64,000 bases of DNA from the NCBI GenBank assembly GCA_035505655.1, contig DATJQP010000100.1, positions 1 to 64,000 on the forward strand, read 5' to 3'. Positions 33,801 to 42,160 of this stretch are shown one piece after another. Both the position numbers and the translations under genes were made by a program. The notes beneath the pieces were generated by a model. The model saw nothing but the letters and a program-made list of their open reading frames with translations, searched no databases and was not told the origin of the DNA. Source of the stretch: JAGVPT01 sp035505655 (GTDB lineage Bacteria > Bacteroidota > Ignavibacteria > UBA10030 > UBA8401). Every line of letters starts with the position of its first letter. Position 1 is the stretch's first letter.

Positions 33801-35090
33801 CTACTTGTCGGCCTCTCCCATCACAGGATCGATGCTCCCGATGATCGCGACGACGTCGGAGATCATCCTGCCGTTGAGCAACTGCGGGAGGGACTGGAGG
33901 TTCATGAAGGAAGGGGACCTGATCTTGAGCCGCCAGGGATGCCCTTCCCCCTTGCTCTGGATGTAAAAGCCCAGCTCTCCTTTGGATCCTTCCACCGCAT
34001 GATAAACCTCGCCGACGGGGGGGGCAGCGCCGAAGTTGATGAGCATGAAATCATGGATGAGCTCTTCCATCTTCGTGTAGATGCGTTCCTTTTTCGGCAG
34101 GACTTTCTTGGGGGCCAGGGCGTTGTAGGGACCTTCCGGCAGTTTGTCGATGGCCTGCTGGACGATCTTCACACTCTCTTTGATTTCGCCGAGGCGGACG
34201 TAGTACCTCGCAAGGGAATCGCCGTCGTTGAAAACGGGGATGTCGAAATCGAGCTCGCTGTAGACGAGGTACGGCTCCGCCCGGCGCAAGTCGTGGGAGA
34301 CCCCCGAGCCGCGGAGGTTGGGCCCCGAGAAACCCATCGCGATTGCCCGCTCCCGGGAGATGACCCCGACCCCGTCAGTCCGCTCGACGAAAATTCTGTT
34401 CCGGTTGAGAAGAGACTCGCATTCCGCGAGCCTGGCCGGGAATTGACTGATGAAGTCTTCTATCTTCCGCTTCGTCCCGTCGGTGAGGTCCTGCGAGAGT
34501 CCACCGATCCGGGTGTAGCTTGTGGTGAACCTGGCCCCCGTGAGTTCTTCGAAGATGTCGTAGAGTTTCTCCCGTTCACGGAAGGTCCACATGAAAATTG
34601 TCACCGCCCCGACATCGAGTCCCAGAGCTCCGATGGAAAGAAGGTGCGACGAGATGCGGGCCAGCTCCGAGATGATGACCCGGATGTACTGCGCCCGCTT
34701 CGGCGCTTCGACGCCGAGGAGCTTCTCAACGGCGAGCACGTACGCCGTGTTGTTCATCAGCGGGGAGATGTAATCGAGCCTGTCGGTGTGGGGGATAAAC
34801 TCGTGATAATTGCAGTTCTCCGCGAGCTTCTCGTATCCCCGGTGCAGGTAGCCGAGCTCCGGCACCGATGCCACAACCGTTTCTCCGTCGAGCTTGATCA
34901 ACAGGCGAAGGACTCCATGGGTTGCCGGGTGCTGCGGTCCCATGTTGAGAATCATCTCGTTCTCGAGAGGGTCGGTGAACTGGACGCTCGTATCCTTATC
35001 TTCGAGGGCCTGGAGGATTTTGCTCTTCTTCGGGGCGACTTCGTAGAGCGGGCTTATGGAGGAGGTATGGTCGGTGCTCGTTCGGGCCAC
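33801..35090 (-). CDS. nuoD: NADH-quinone oxidoreductase subunit D (49-kDa)
   Basis: A 429-aa subunit forming part of the quinone-reduction site. Typical segments are MGPQHPATHGVLRL, ELGYLHRGYEKLAE, the NYHEFIPHTDRLDY loop, RIGGLSQDL and the C-terminal IIGSIDPVMGEADK. The first about 40 residues are a variable extension. The start appears to be a GTG at 35090, six bases after the nuoC stop. nuoC and nuoD are separate genes here. Confidence 0.97.
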   Translation of the reverse strand: MARTSTDHTSSISPLYEVAPKKSKILQALEDKDTSVQFTDPLENEMILNMGPQHPATHGVLRLLIKLDGETVVASVPELGYLHRGYEKLAENCNYHEFIPHTDRLDYISPLMNNTAYVLAVEKLLGVEAPKRAQYIRVIISELARISSHLLSIGALGLDVGAVTIFMWTFREREKLYDIFEELTGARFTTSYTRIGGLSQDLTDGTKRKIEDFISQFPARLAECESLLNRNRIFVERTDGVGVISRERAIAMGFSGPNLRGSGVSHDLRRAEPYLVYSELDFDIPVFNDGDSLARYYVRLGEIKESVKIVQQAIDKLPEGPYNALAPKKVLPKKERIYTKMEELIHDFMLINFGAAPPVGEVYHAVEGSKGELGFYIQSKGEGHPWRLKIRSPSFMNLQSLPQLLNGRMISDVVAIIGSIDPVMGEADK

Positions 35091-35096
35091 GGGGAG

Positions 35097-35579
35097 TTAC
35101 TTTCTTGGCAAGGGGATGGAATCGGGGATCCCCATCAGCGGGAAGTCTTTTCGCAAGGGGAAATATTCGAATTCCTCCGGCATATACATTCTCCGGAGAT
35201 CCTTGTTCCCGTCAAAAATGATCCCAAACATGTCGAACGCTTCCCGCTCCGGCCACTCGGCCCCCGGCCAGATGGAGGTGACGCTCGGGACGTGAAGGTC
35301 CGATTCTTCGGTGAAGACTTTCAGCCGGAGCCGCTCACGGCGGGAAAGCGACTGGACATTGTAAATCACTTCGAAGCGTTTTTCCGGTGTATAGGCATCG
35401 GCTCCGCAAAGATCGCTGAGGTAATCGAAGGCGCACGAGGGATCGTCGCGCAGAAATGCACACACTTTGACGATCTCTTCCTTTTTGACCTCTATCGTAG
35501 TCTCTCCCCGGAACTCCTTCGCGGCGAGAATGCCGGCGGGGAAAGCAGCTTTGAGTTTGTCGACGACTGCAGTGTTCAT
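35097..35579 (-). CDS. nuoC: NADH-quinone oxidoreductase subunit C (30-kDa)
   Basis: A 160-aa subunit of the complex I peripheral arm. The diagnostic EWPEREAFDMFGIIFDG segment is followed by RRMYMPEEFEYFPLRKDFPL. FDYLSDLCGADAY is also typical. It lies 45 bases after nuoB and 6 bases before nuoD. No odd features. Confidence 0.96.
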   Translation of the reverse strand: MNTAVVDKLKAAFPAGILAAKEFRGETTIEVKKEEIVKVCAFLRDDPSCAFDYLSDLCGADAYTPEKRFEVIYNVQSLSRRERLRLKVFTEESDLHVPSVTSIWPGAEWPEREAFDMFGIIFDGNKDLRRMYMPEEFEYFPLRKDFPLMGIPDSIPLPRK

Positions 35580-35624
35580 GTGATAACGGGGGTGAACAAT
35601 GGGCCAACCAGCCTTCCGGCGGGC

Positions 35625-36155
35625 CTACACGGTGAGCTGCACCAGCTGCCTGTCCTTTCGCTCTTCGGCGACGGTCATCGGAGTGCTGCGGCTTTCTCCG
35701 CGCGCTATTTTCTCCTGGATCATCATGATGGCATGAAGCAGGTTATCCGGTCGGGGAGGGCAGCCGGCCACGTAGACATCGACCGGCACAAACTGGTCGA
35801 TTCCCTGCACGACGGAGTAGGTGCGGTACATGCCCCCCGTGGAGGTGCAGACGCCCATGGCGATTACCCACTTCGGGTCGGGCATCTGGTCATAAATCTT
35901 CCTGACAACTTTTGCCATCTTGTACGTGGTGGTTCCGGCAACGATGAGGAGATCGCACTGGCGGGGAGAGAATCGCATGACCTCCGAGCCAAACCTTGAG
36001 ACGTCGAAACGCGGGTCGACGAGGGCCATCATCTCGATCCCGCAGCAGGAGATGCCCAGCGGCATCGGCCAGACCGAATTCTTCCTGCACCAATTGATCG
36101 CCGCGTCGATTTTCGTCGTGATGATGCTGTCGCCCAGTGCATGCTCTAATCCCAC
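35625..36155 (-). CDS. nuoB: NADH-quinone oxidoreductase subunit B
   Basis: A 176-aa subunit carrying the N2 [4Fe-4S] cluster next to the quinone site. The adjacent cysteine pair is in GISCCGIEMM; the remaining ligands lie in MGVCTSTGGMY and VAGCPPRPD. The start was set at a GTG (36155) preceded by GGGAG, overlapping the nuoA 3' end by 10 bases. The open frame runs to 36536, but that upstream part is out-of-frame nuoA sequence. Confidence 0.95.
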   Translation of the reverse strand: MGLEHALGDSIITTKIDAAINWCRKNSVWPMPLGISCCGIEMMALVDPRFDVSRFGSEVMRFSPRQCDLLIVAGTTTYKMAKVVRKIYDQMPDPKWVIAMGVCTSTGGMYRTYSVVQGIDQFVPVDVYVAGCPPRPDNLLHAIMMIQEKIARGESRSTPMTVAEERKDRQLVQLTV

Positions 36156-36499
36156 TTTAGCGCTCCCTTCCTCAGGATGTAGAAGTAACCGATGAGGAGG
36201 ATGGCGATATAGACCACCATCTCTATATATCCAAACATTCCCAGCGACCGAAAGTTCACCGCCCACGGATAGAGAAAAATTACCTCGATATCGAAGAGGA
36301 TGAAAAGGACAGCGACCATGTAGTACTTCACCGAAATCCGCTCTTTTGCCGAGCGGACCGGTTCCATGCCGCTTTCGTACGTGGAATTCTTTTCGGGATT
36401 GGGCCGGTGCGGTCCGAGCCATTGATGAAGCTTCAGGAGGACGAGGCCGAGAAGCAATCCCGTCCCCATCATCATAATAAGTGGAATGTATTGAACCAT
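36146..36499 (-). CDS. nuoA: NADH-quinone oxidoreductase subunit A
   Basis: A 117-aa membrane subunit with three helices. The family signature is YESGMEPVRSAKERISVKYY and LFDIEVIFLYPWA. It heads the nuoABCDEF run and overlaps nuoB. The promoter at 36558-36586 lies 59 bases upstream of the ATG. Confidence 0.96.
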   Translation of the reverse strand: MVQYIPLIMMMGTGLLLGLVLLKLHQWLGPHRPNPEKNSTYESGMEPVRSAKERISVKYYMVAVLFILFDIEVIFLYPWAVNFRSLGMFGYIEMVVYIAILLIGYFYILRKGALKWD

Positions 36500-36557
36500 A
36501 CTCTTCGGGGAATAAATCCGAGGAAAACCGGATCACCTACACGCGCTGATCCCTCAA

Positions 36558-36586
36558 AAATTATCAAAAAAAAGGGGGAAAGTCAA
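36558..36586 (-). promoter_or_regulatory. Promoter of the nuoABCDEF run
   Basis: On the minus strand TTGACT (36581-36586) and TAATTT (36558-36563, continuing as TTTG) are spaced by 17 bases. The -10 also matches the Bacteroidota TAnnTTTG form. Confidence 0.7.
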
Positions 36587-36606
36587 TGAAAGGGAGAGAA
36601 TACAGG

Positions 36607-36713
36607 AGAAAGCAGAAAGGAGAAAGGGGAGAGTAGAAAGGAGAGAGCAGAACAGGGAGCCAAAAAAAATGCTTTCGCTCTTTCCAGTCTTTACTTTTTT
36701 CTTTCTGCTTTCT
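36607..36713. repeat. GA-rich/CT-rich palindrome between the acyl-CoA synthetase gene and nuo
   Basis: AGAAAGCAGAAAG at 36607-36619 is exactly complementary to CTTTCTGCTTTCT at 36701-36713. The purine-rich arm extends to about 36590-36653 and the pyrimidine-rich arm to about 36670-36725. The same kind of structure occurs at 10552-10637. It lies after the acyl-CoA synthetase stop and ahead of the nuo promoter, so it may end transcription of the former. Confidence 0.65.
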
Positions 36714-36748
36714 TCCTACTTCTCGATGGAGGCCTGCGCGCAAAGCTC

Positions 36749-38569
36749 CTACGCCACATGCCGGTACATCTCATCAATAATGTGAGCGAAGCGGGCTTCA
36801 ACGATCTTGCGTTTTACCTTCAGCGTCGGTGTCAGCTCGCCTTCTTCGACCGAGAATTGGCGGTCCAGGAGCGCAAACTTCCTCACGCGCTCGAAGTTGG
36901 CAAGGTCTTTCTGGAGAGTCTGAATATCCTGCTCTATTATAGAGTAGCATTGCGGATTTTTTACGAGGTCGGTGATTCCGCCGTACGCGATGCTGTTCCT
37001 GTCGGCATACTCCTGGAGGGCGTCGAAGTCCGGCACGATGAGCGCGCTGAGAAACATCCGCCGATCGCCGATGAGGACGAACTGGTCGATGTACTTGCTC
37101 TGGAGAAAGAGGTTTTCAATCGGCTGGGGGGCGATATTCTTCCCTCCGGAGCTGACGAAGAGGTGCTTCTTTCTGTCGGTGATGGCGAGGTTTCCGCGCG
37201 AGTTGAATGCACCGACGTCGCCGGTGTGGAACCATCCTTCCTTGTCGATGACCTCGGCCGTTGCGGCAGGGTTGTTGTAATAACCGAGCATCACGTTCGG
37301 CCCCTTCGCGAGGATCTCGCCATCCTGGGCAATCTTGATCCTGACCCCCGGGAGCGGTCTCCCGACGGTGCCGAATTCATAGTGTTCCAGGCTGTTCCCG
37401 CACAGGACCGGAGAGGTTTCCGTCAGCCCGTATCCTTCAATAATGATGATGCCGAACGCCTCGAAGAACTCGCCGATCTCCCTGGGGAGTGCGGCGCCTC
37501 CCGAGATGAAAAATCTGATTCTTCCTCCGGTTCTCTCTTGCAGCTTGCCGAGGACGAGCTTTTTCGCGAGGAGATGCTGGAGGATGAGGGAGCCCGCCAC
37601 CCGGCCGTTCTTCCGCGCGGCGGCGTAGTCTCTGCCGATGCTGAGCGCCCAGCGAAAGATCATCCGTTTTGATGCGGGACCCGACTCGACCTGTTTCATG
37701 AGCCTGCTCTGGATCCTTTCAAAGAGACGGGGGACCGTCGTCATGACCGTGGGGCGAACCTCGATGAGGTTGTCGCGCACCGTCTCGGCGCTCTCGGCGT
37801 ACGCGACCGTCGAGCCGCATGCCATCGCGAGGTAGTATCCTCCCATTCGTTCGAATGAATGACAGAGAGGAAGGAAGGAGAGAAAAGTGTCCTTGGGAGA
37901 AATGGCTACCATTGCCGTCGACGCCTTGAGGTTCGTCACGAGGTTGTCATGGCTCAGCATGACACCCTTCGGATCGCCGGTCGTCCCCGACGTGTAGATG
38001 ATGGTGACAAGGTCGGACGGTTTTGCCCGTCCCGCCATTTCGCCGATAAATTCCGGGTTCTCCTTTCGCACTGCGGCGCCACGGTCGTAGACCTGAGACA
38101 TGCCGAAAACAAACGGCTCCGTGAGGCTCTCGGGTCTGTCGCTCATCATCACGGCGCAGCGGAACAAGCGAACATTTTCCCGGATCTTCAGAACTTTGTT
38201 CAACTGCGATTGATTCGAGACGACGGCGACGCTCACTCCGGCGTCGTTGAAAATGTACTCGATCTGTTTTGCGGTGAGGGTCGGATAGATGGGGACGCTC
38301 ACGGCACCGAGGAGGACAACGGCCATATCCGTGATGACCCATTCTGGCCTGTTCTCGGAAATGATTGCGACCTTGTCCCGGATTTTTACCCCAAGCTCTC
38401 GGAGTCCGAGTGCGCATTGCTCGACTTTCGTGCGATACTCGGCGTACGAGATGTTCCGGTATCTTTTCTCGACTTTGTGCATGAGGATCGGCCGCGTCTC
38501 GGAGAGAAACTTCCGGGTGATACGGTCGAACATCTCGCTGATCGTCGAGAATTCTGCCTGGATGCCCAC
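36749..38569 (-). CDS. Long-chain fatty-acid-CoA ligase (AMP-forming)
   Basis: A 606-aa ANL-superfamily enzyme that activates fatty acids to acyl-CoA through an acyl-adenylate. The P-loop is IIYTSGTTGDPKGVMLSH. Further motifs are PLCHSFERMGGYY, EGYGLTETSP, GWFHTGDVGAF and the hinge TDRKKHLFVSSGGKNIAPQP. The C-terminal lysine lies in TPTLKVKRK. It resembles bacterial FAA1-like synthetases. The start is uncertain: a GTG at 38569 (residues GIQAEFSTISEMF) gives the usual N-terminus, whereas a TTG at 38659 would add 30 residues that overlap a promoter-like TATACT. Confidence 0.92.
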   Translation of the reverse strand: MGIQAEFSTISEMFDRITRKFLSETRPILMHKVEKRYRNISYAEYRTKVEQCALGLRELGVKIRDKVAIISENRPEWVITDMAVVLLGAVSVPIYPTLTAKQIEYIFNDAGVSVAVVSNQSQLNKVLKIRENVRLFRCAVMMSDRPESLTEPFVFGMSQVYDRGAAVRKENPEFIGEMAGRAKPSDLVTIIYTSGTTGDPKGVMLSHDNLVTNLKASTAMVAISPKDTFLSFLPLCHSFERMGGYYLAMACGSTVAYAESAETVRDNLIEVRPTVMTTVPRLFERIQSRLMKQVESGPASKRMIFRWALSIGRDYAAARKNGRVAGSLILQHLLAKKLVLGKLQERTGGRIRFFISGGAALPREIGEFFEAFGIIIIEGYGLTETSPVLCGNSLEHYEFGTVGRPLPGVRIKIAQDGEILAKGPNVMLGYYNNPAATAEVIDKEGWFHTGDVGAFNSRGNLAITDRKKHLFVSSGGKNIAPQPIENLFLQSKYIDQFVLIGDRRMFLSALIVPDFDALQEYADRNSIAYGGITDLVKNPQCYSIIEQDIQTLQKDLANFERVRKFALLDRQFSVEEGELTPTLKVKRKIVEARFAHIIDEMYRHVA

Positions 38570-38632
38570 AAACGAACCTGCGAAGGAATCAACAATGGCC
38601 GGACCGGCTCCGGCACAAATTGCGATGTTGAA

Positions 38633-38659
38633 AGTATAGTACCTTCGCGAGAAATGCAA
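38633..38659 (-). promoter_or_regulatory. Possible promoter of the acyl-CoA synthetase gene
   Basis: On the minus strand TTGCAT (38654-38659) and TATACT (38633-38638) are spaced by only 15 bases, so the -35 is weak. It supports the downstream GTG start. Confidence 0.3.
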
Positions 38660-38953
38660 GAAGGTCGGCCGTCGGCTTTTCCGGACGACGCGGTTGATCG
38701 ACGGACGGTGGAGCGGAGGATCTCAAAGTTTTTTACGATGCCTTCGCCGCGACCGATCTCTCGTTCGCTCCGCTCACCTCCGTCTCTCACATCGGAGCGA
38801 CTTCCTTTCACATCGATATTCGTGAATTTTTATTTTGAGATGGCGAGATCCTTGTCATAACGGAGATACGTGCAAACGGTCAAACGGCCCGGCGGGGGTC
38901 CTAAACCTTGTCAAGCCGATTTTTCACACCGATTTTCTTTTTTCATTTTTTAC
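38660..38953. other. Intergenic region between acyl-CoA synthetase and nrdJ
   Basis: No coding frame with codon bias, tRNA or clear hairpin terminator is seen on either strand. The right end becomes AT-rich and leads into the nrdJ promoter. Confidence 0.6.
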
Positions 38954-38982
38954 TTGACTTGTATCGCTTAAGCGGCTATATT
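38954..38982 (+). promoter_or_regulatory. nrdJ promoter with an internal palindrome
   Basis: TTGACT (38954-38959), 17-base spacer, TATATT (38977-38982): a near-consensus promoter. The spacer contains the perfect palindrome CGCTTAAGCG (38965-38974), a possible operator. The transcript would carry an untranslated leader of about 220 bases before the nrdJ ATG. The leader has no visible B12-riboswitch core (no GCCACTG box). Confidence 0.7.
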
Positions 38983-39209
38983 CACAACCAGTTAGCCCTT
39001 GAAATCCCACCGGCTAGTGTTCATCCGAGAATAGGCTGTTCTCTTAAATCATCCTTCGGGACTCCACTCTCCATGGTGCTGCTTTTCTCTGTCTGAAAAG
39101 CGGCGAAAGACCTTATTCGGTTCGTCTGTCCAGGAAGGGGAACACATTGTTCTTTTCGCGCGGACACAGTTCAGCTCACATCGCTCACAGTAAGAAGAGG
39201 AACGGAGAA

Positions 39210-41945
39210 ATGGCAGACAAAACCATCGCCTTGGCGGAGAAAAAAGGGATCGCGCGACCTGAGAGCGTTCAAATGTCCCGGGGACTTACCTTCCGGCGCT
39301 ATTTCACAAAACCGGGGGTCCATCCGTTTGAGGAACTTGAGTGGGAATCGAGAACAGCCGTCATTACCAACGAAAAGGGGGAGAAGATTTTTGAGCAGAA
39401 GAACGTCGAGATTCCGAAGTCGTGGTCGATGACCGCGACGAACGTCGTTGTCTCGAAGTATTTTCACGGCCGCATCGGCTCCCCCGAGCGGGAGACAAGC
39501 GTGCGTCAGATTGTCGAGCGTGTGGCGAGGACGACGACGACCTGGGGAAGAGAAGGAAAGTACTTCGCGACCGACGAGGACGCCGAGGTTTTCTACCAGG
39601 AACTCTCGTATCTCCTCGTCAATCAGTATATGGCCTTCAACAGCCCCGTCTGGTTCAACCTCGGAGTCGAAGAACACCCCCAGTGCTCGGCCTGCTTCAT
39701 CAACTCGGTGCAGGATACGATGGATTCGATCCTCGAACTCGCACGGACCGAGGGGCGTTTGTTCAAGTTCGGGTCCGGGACCGGCTCGAACCTTTCGACG
39801 CTCCGCTCGTCCCGCGAACACCTCTCCGGTGGAGGGACTGCCTCGGGACCGGTCTCGTTCATGAGAGGGTTCGACGCGTTTGCGGGCGTCATCAAGTCGG
39901 GGGGGAAGACACGCCGCGCGGCGAAGATGGTGATCCTCAACGTCGATCACCCCGATATCGTCGACTTCATCAACTGCAAGGCCGAGGAGGAGAAGAAGGC
40001 CTGGGCTCTCATCGAAGCGGGTTACGACGGCGGCTTCAACGTTCCCGGCGGGGCCTATGATTCGATTTCCTACCAGAATGCAAACCACTCGGTCCGCGTC
40101 ACCGATGAGTTCATGAAAGCGGCACTCGAGGACAAGGAGTGGACCACGAAGGCAGTCCGGGGCGGGAACGTCATGGATACCTTCCGGGCGCGGGACCTTC
40201 TCCGCCAGATGGCGGAAGCGTCGTGGCTTTGCGGCGACCCGGGAATCCAGTACGACACGACCGTCAACAACTGGCATACCTCTTCAGGGACGGCCCGGAT
40301 CAACTCGTCGAACCCGTGCAGCGAGTACATGTACCTCGACGACTCTGCATGCAACCTCGCGTCGCTCAACCTGATGAAGTTCCGGAAGAAGGATGGGGAG
40401 TTCGACGTGGAGTCGTTCAGGAAGGCAGTCGACATTACGATTACGGCGCAGGAAATCTTCGTGTCGAATGCGAGTTATCCGACCCCCGCCATCGAACGGA
40501 ACAGCCACGACTATCGTCCTCTTGGACTCGGGTACGCGAACCTCGGCGCGCTTCTCATGGCGCGGGGACTTGCCTACGACAGCGATGCAGGACGCGAATA
40601 CGCCGCGGCGATCACCTCTCTCATGTGCGGCGAAGCATACCTTCAATCCGCTCTCATTGCGAAAGAGATCGGCCCGTTTAGAGGTTACGCGGCGAACCGC
40701 GAGCCAATGCTCACCGTCATGAACAAGCACAGTCTCTACGCCGACAAGATCGGCGAGAATCAGGTGCCGGGCGACCTCCTCGGAGCTTCCCGCAGCGTCT
40801 GGAAAGATGCGATCGCGGTCGGCAAAGAGCACGGCTACCGTAACGGTCAGGCGACCGTCCTTGCCCCCACCGGCACGATCGGATTCATGATGGACTGCGA
40901 CACGACGGGTGTCGAGCCCGATATCGCCCTCGTGAAGTACAAGAAACTCGTCGGCGGCGGTCTCATGAAGATCGTCAACCAGACGGTTCCCGAGTCGCTG
41001 AGGAAGCTGGGATACGATAGCGAACAGATCGAGCACATCACTAAGTACATCGAGAAGAACGACACGATCGAAGGAGCCCCGTATCTCAAGGACGAGCATC
41101 TTTCGGTCTTCGATTGCGCCTTCAAGCCAGCGAAGGGTTCACGCTCGATCCATTATATGGGGCACATTAAGATGATGTCGGCGGTCCAGCCCTTCCTCTC
41201 GGGTGCGATCTCCAAGACGGTCAACATGCCGAACGAGGTGACCCCGGACGAGATCATGCAGTCCTATATCGAGGCGTGGAAACTGGGCCTGAAGGCAATC
41301 GCGGTATACCGGGACGGTTGCAAGCGCACCCAGCCTCTCAGCACATCGCTCGATAAGGCGGAGAAAACCAAGGCCCGTCCGGCCCGCAGGCGCCTCCCCG
41401 ACGAACGCCAGGCGATCACCCATAAGTTCAGCATCGCCGGCCATGAAGGCTATATCACCGTCGGGCTGTACGAGGACGAGACTCCGGGCGAGGTCTTCAT
41501 CACGATGTCCAAAGAGGGTTCGACGATCTCCGGCGTGATGGACGCCCTGGCGACCTCCGTCTCGCTCGCCCTCCAGTACGGCGTTCCTCTCAAGGTCCTT
41601 ACCGACAAGTTCACCCACATGCGGTTCGAGCCTTCGGGGTTCACGAACAACAAGGATATCCCCATCGCGAAGTCGATCTGCGACTACATTTTCCGATGGC
41701 TCGGAATGAAGTTCCTCCCCAAAGAAGAACAGCCGGCGACCATCCCGGTGGCGGAAACGAAGCCTCTCGAAAAGACCGACGCGAAGCTCGAGCTCAGGCG
41801 TGCCTCGGCGATCGAATCAAACGAAAAGGTGATTTTCCAGACGCAGGCGGACGCCCCCCCGTGCCACGAGTGCGGCAGTATCATGATTCGCTCCGGGAGC
41901 TGCTACAAGTGTCTCCAGTGCGGATCGACGAGCGGCTGCTCCTGA
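39210..41945 (+). CDS. nrdJ: Adenosylcobalamin-dependent (class II) ribonucleotide reductase
   Basis: A 911-aa enzyme that reduces ribonucleotides to deoxyribonucleotides using a cobalamin radical, so no NrdB or oxygen is needed. It has AFNSPVWFNLG, the first redox cysteine in CSACFINS, FKFGSGTGSNLS, the active-site loop SSNPCSEYMYLDDSACNLAS and APTGTIGFMMDCDTTGVEPD. The C-terminal domain has GCKRTQP and ends with a four-cysteine zinc-ribbon-like tail (CHECG, CYKCLQCG). The ATG at 39210 has CGGAG upstream; a longer frame from 39147 is less likely. It is the only ribonucleotide reductase in the window and is monocistronic, with its own promoter and terminator. Confidence 0.96.
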   Translation: MADKTIALAEKKGIARPESVQMSRGLTFRRYFTKPGVHPFEELEWESRTAVITNEKGEKIFEQKNVEIPKSWSMTATNVVVSKYFHGRIGSPERETSVRQIVERVARTTTTWGREGKYFATDEDAEVFYQELSYLLVNQYMAFNSPVWFNLGVEEHPQCSACFINSVQDTMDSILELARTEGRLFKFGSGTGSNLSTLRSSREHLSGGGTASGPVSFMRGFDAFAGVIKSGGKTRRAAKMVILNVDHPDIVDFINCKAEEEKKAWALIEAGYDGGFNVPGGAYDSISYQNANHSVRVTDEFMKAALEDKEWTTKAVRGGNVMDTFRARDLLRQMAEASWLCGDPGIQYDTTVNNWHTSSGTARINSSNPCSEYMYLDDSACNLASLNLMKFRKKDGEFDVESFRKAVDITITAQEIFVSNASYPTPAIERNSHDYRPLGLGYANLGALLMARGLAYDSDAGREYAAAITSLMCGEAYLQSALIAKEIGPFRGYAANREPMLTVMNKHSLYADKIGENQVPGDLLGASRSVWKDAIAVGKEHGYRNGQATVLAPTGTIGFMMDCDTTGVEPDIALVKYKKLVGGGLMKIVNQTVPESLRKLGYDSEQIEHITKYIEKNDTIEGAPYLKDEHLSVFDCAFKPAKGSRSIHYMGHIKMMSAVQPFLSGAISKTVNMPNEVTPDEIMQSYIEAWKLGLKAIAVYRDGCKRTQPLSTSLDKAEKTKARPARRRLPDERQAITHKFSIAGHEGYITVGLYEDETPGEVFITMSKEGSTISGVMDALATSVSLALQYGVPLKVLTDKFTHMRFEPSGFTNNKDIPIAKSICDYIFRWLGMKFLPKEEQPATIPVAETKPLEKTDAKLELRRASAIESNEKVIFQTQADAPPCHECGSIMIRSGSCYKCLQCGSTSGCS

Positions 41946-41971
41946 GCATCAGAGGATGACCTTCCCCCCAG

Positions 41972-42000
41972 ACGCCGACGAGACCCGTCGGCGTTTGTGT
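41972..42000 (+). terminator. Intrinsic terminator of nrdJ
   Basis: Perfect 8-bp stem ACGCCGAC/GTCGGCGT (41972-41979 with 41987-41994), 7-base loop, followed by a T-rich tract (TTGTGTTTGT). Confidence 0.75.
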
Positions 42001-42072
42001 TTGTACAAGGAGGATCGGGGGAACTTCACTTCCCGGATTCTAAAGCGCTCGATTCCCGCCTGCGGTGCGGTC

Positions 42073-42101
42073 TTGAAAGTCTGTCAAAAATTATGCATAC
42101 T
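42073..42101 (+). promoter_or_regulatory. Probable promoter of the his operon
   Basis: TTGAAA (42073-42078), 17-base spacer, CATACT (42096-42101). Transcription would start near 42107, at the foot of the hairpin at 42109. Confidence 0.5.
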
Positions 42102-42108
42102 ATCGCAG

Positions 42109-42137
42109 GGACGTTCGTACGAACGTCCTTATTTTTT
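42109..42137 (+). terminator. Hairpin with T-tract between his promoter and hisB (possible attenuator)
   Basis: A perfect 20-base palindrome, GGACGTTCGTACGAACGTCC (42109-42128), can fold into an 8-bp stem with a GTAC loop. It is followed by TTATTTTTT. nrdJ already has its own terminator at 41972. The hisB ribosome site (GAGGAGG) and ATG begin about 10-25 bases beyond. No His-rich leader peptide is seen. Confidence 0.6.
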
Positions 42138-42160
42138 CCTCTGAGCGAGGAGGATCACGC

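Noticed and set aside
33798..35999. Plus-strand open frame of 733 codons
   Set aside because: It runs antisense across nuoD, nuoC and nuoB, ignoring gene borders, which real genes would not.
36156..36536. N-terminal extension of nuoB
   Set aside because: It is nuoA read in another frame. A GTG with GGGAG at 36155 gives a normal NuoB.
38983..39209. Cobalamin riboswitch in the nrdJ leader
   Set aside because: The conserved B12-box core is not visible. AGGAAGGGGAAC is the only vaguely similar piece.
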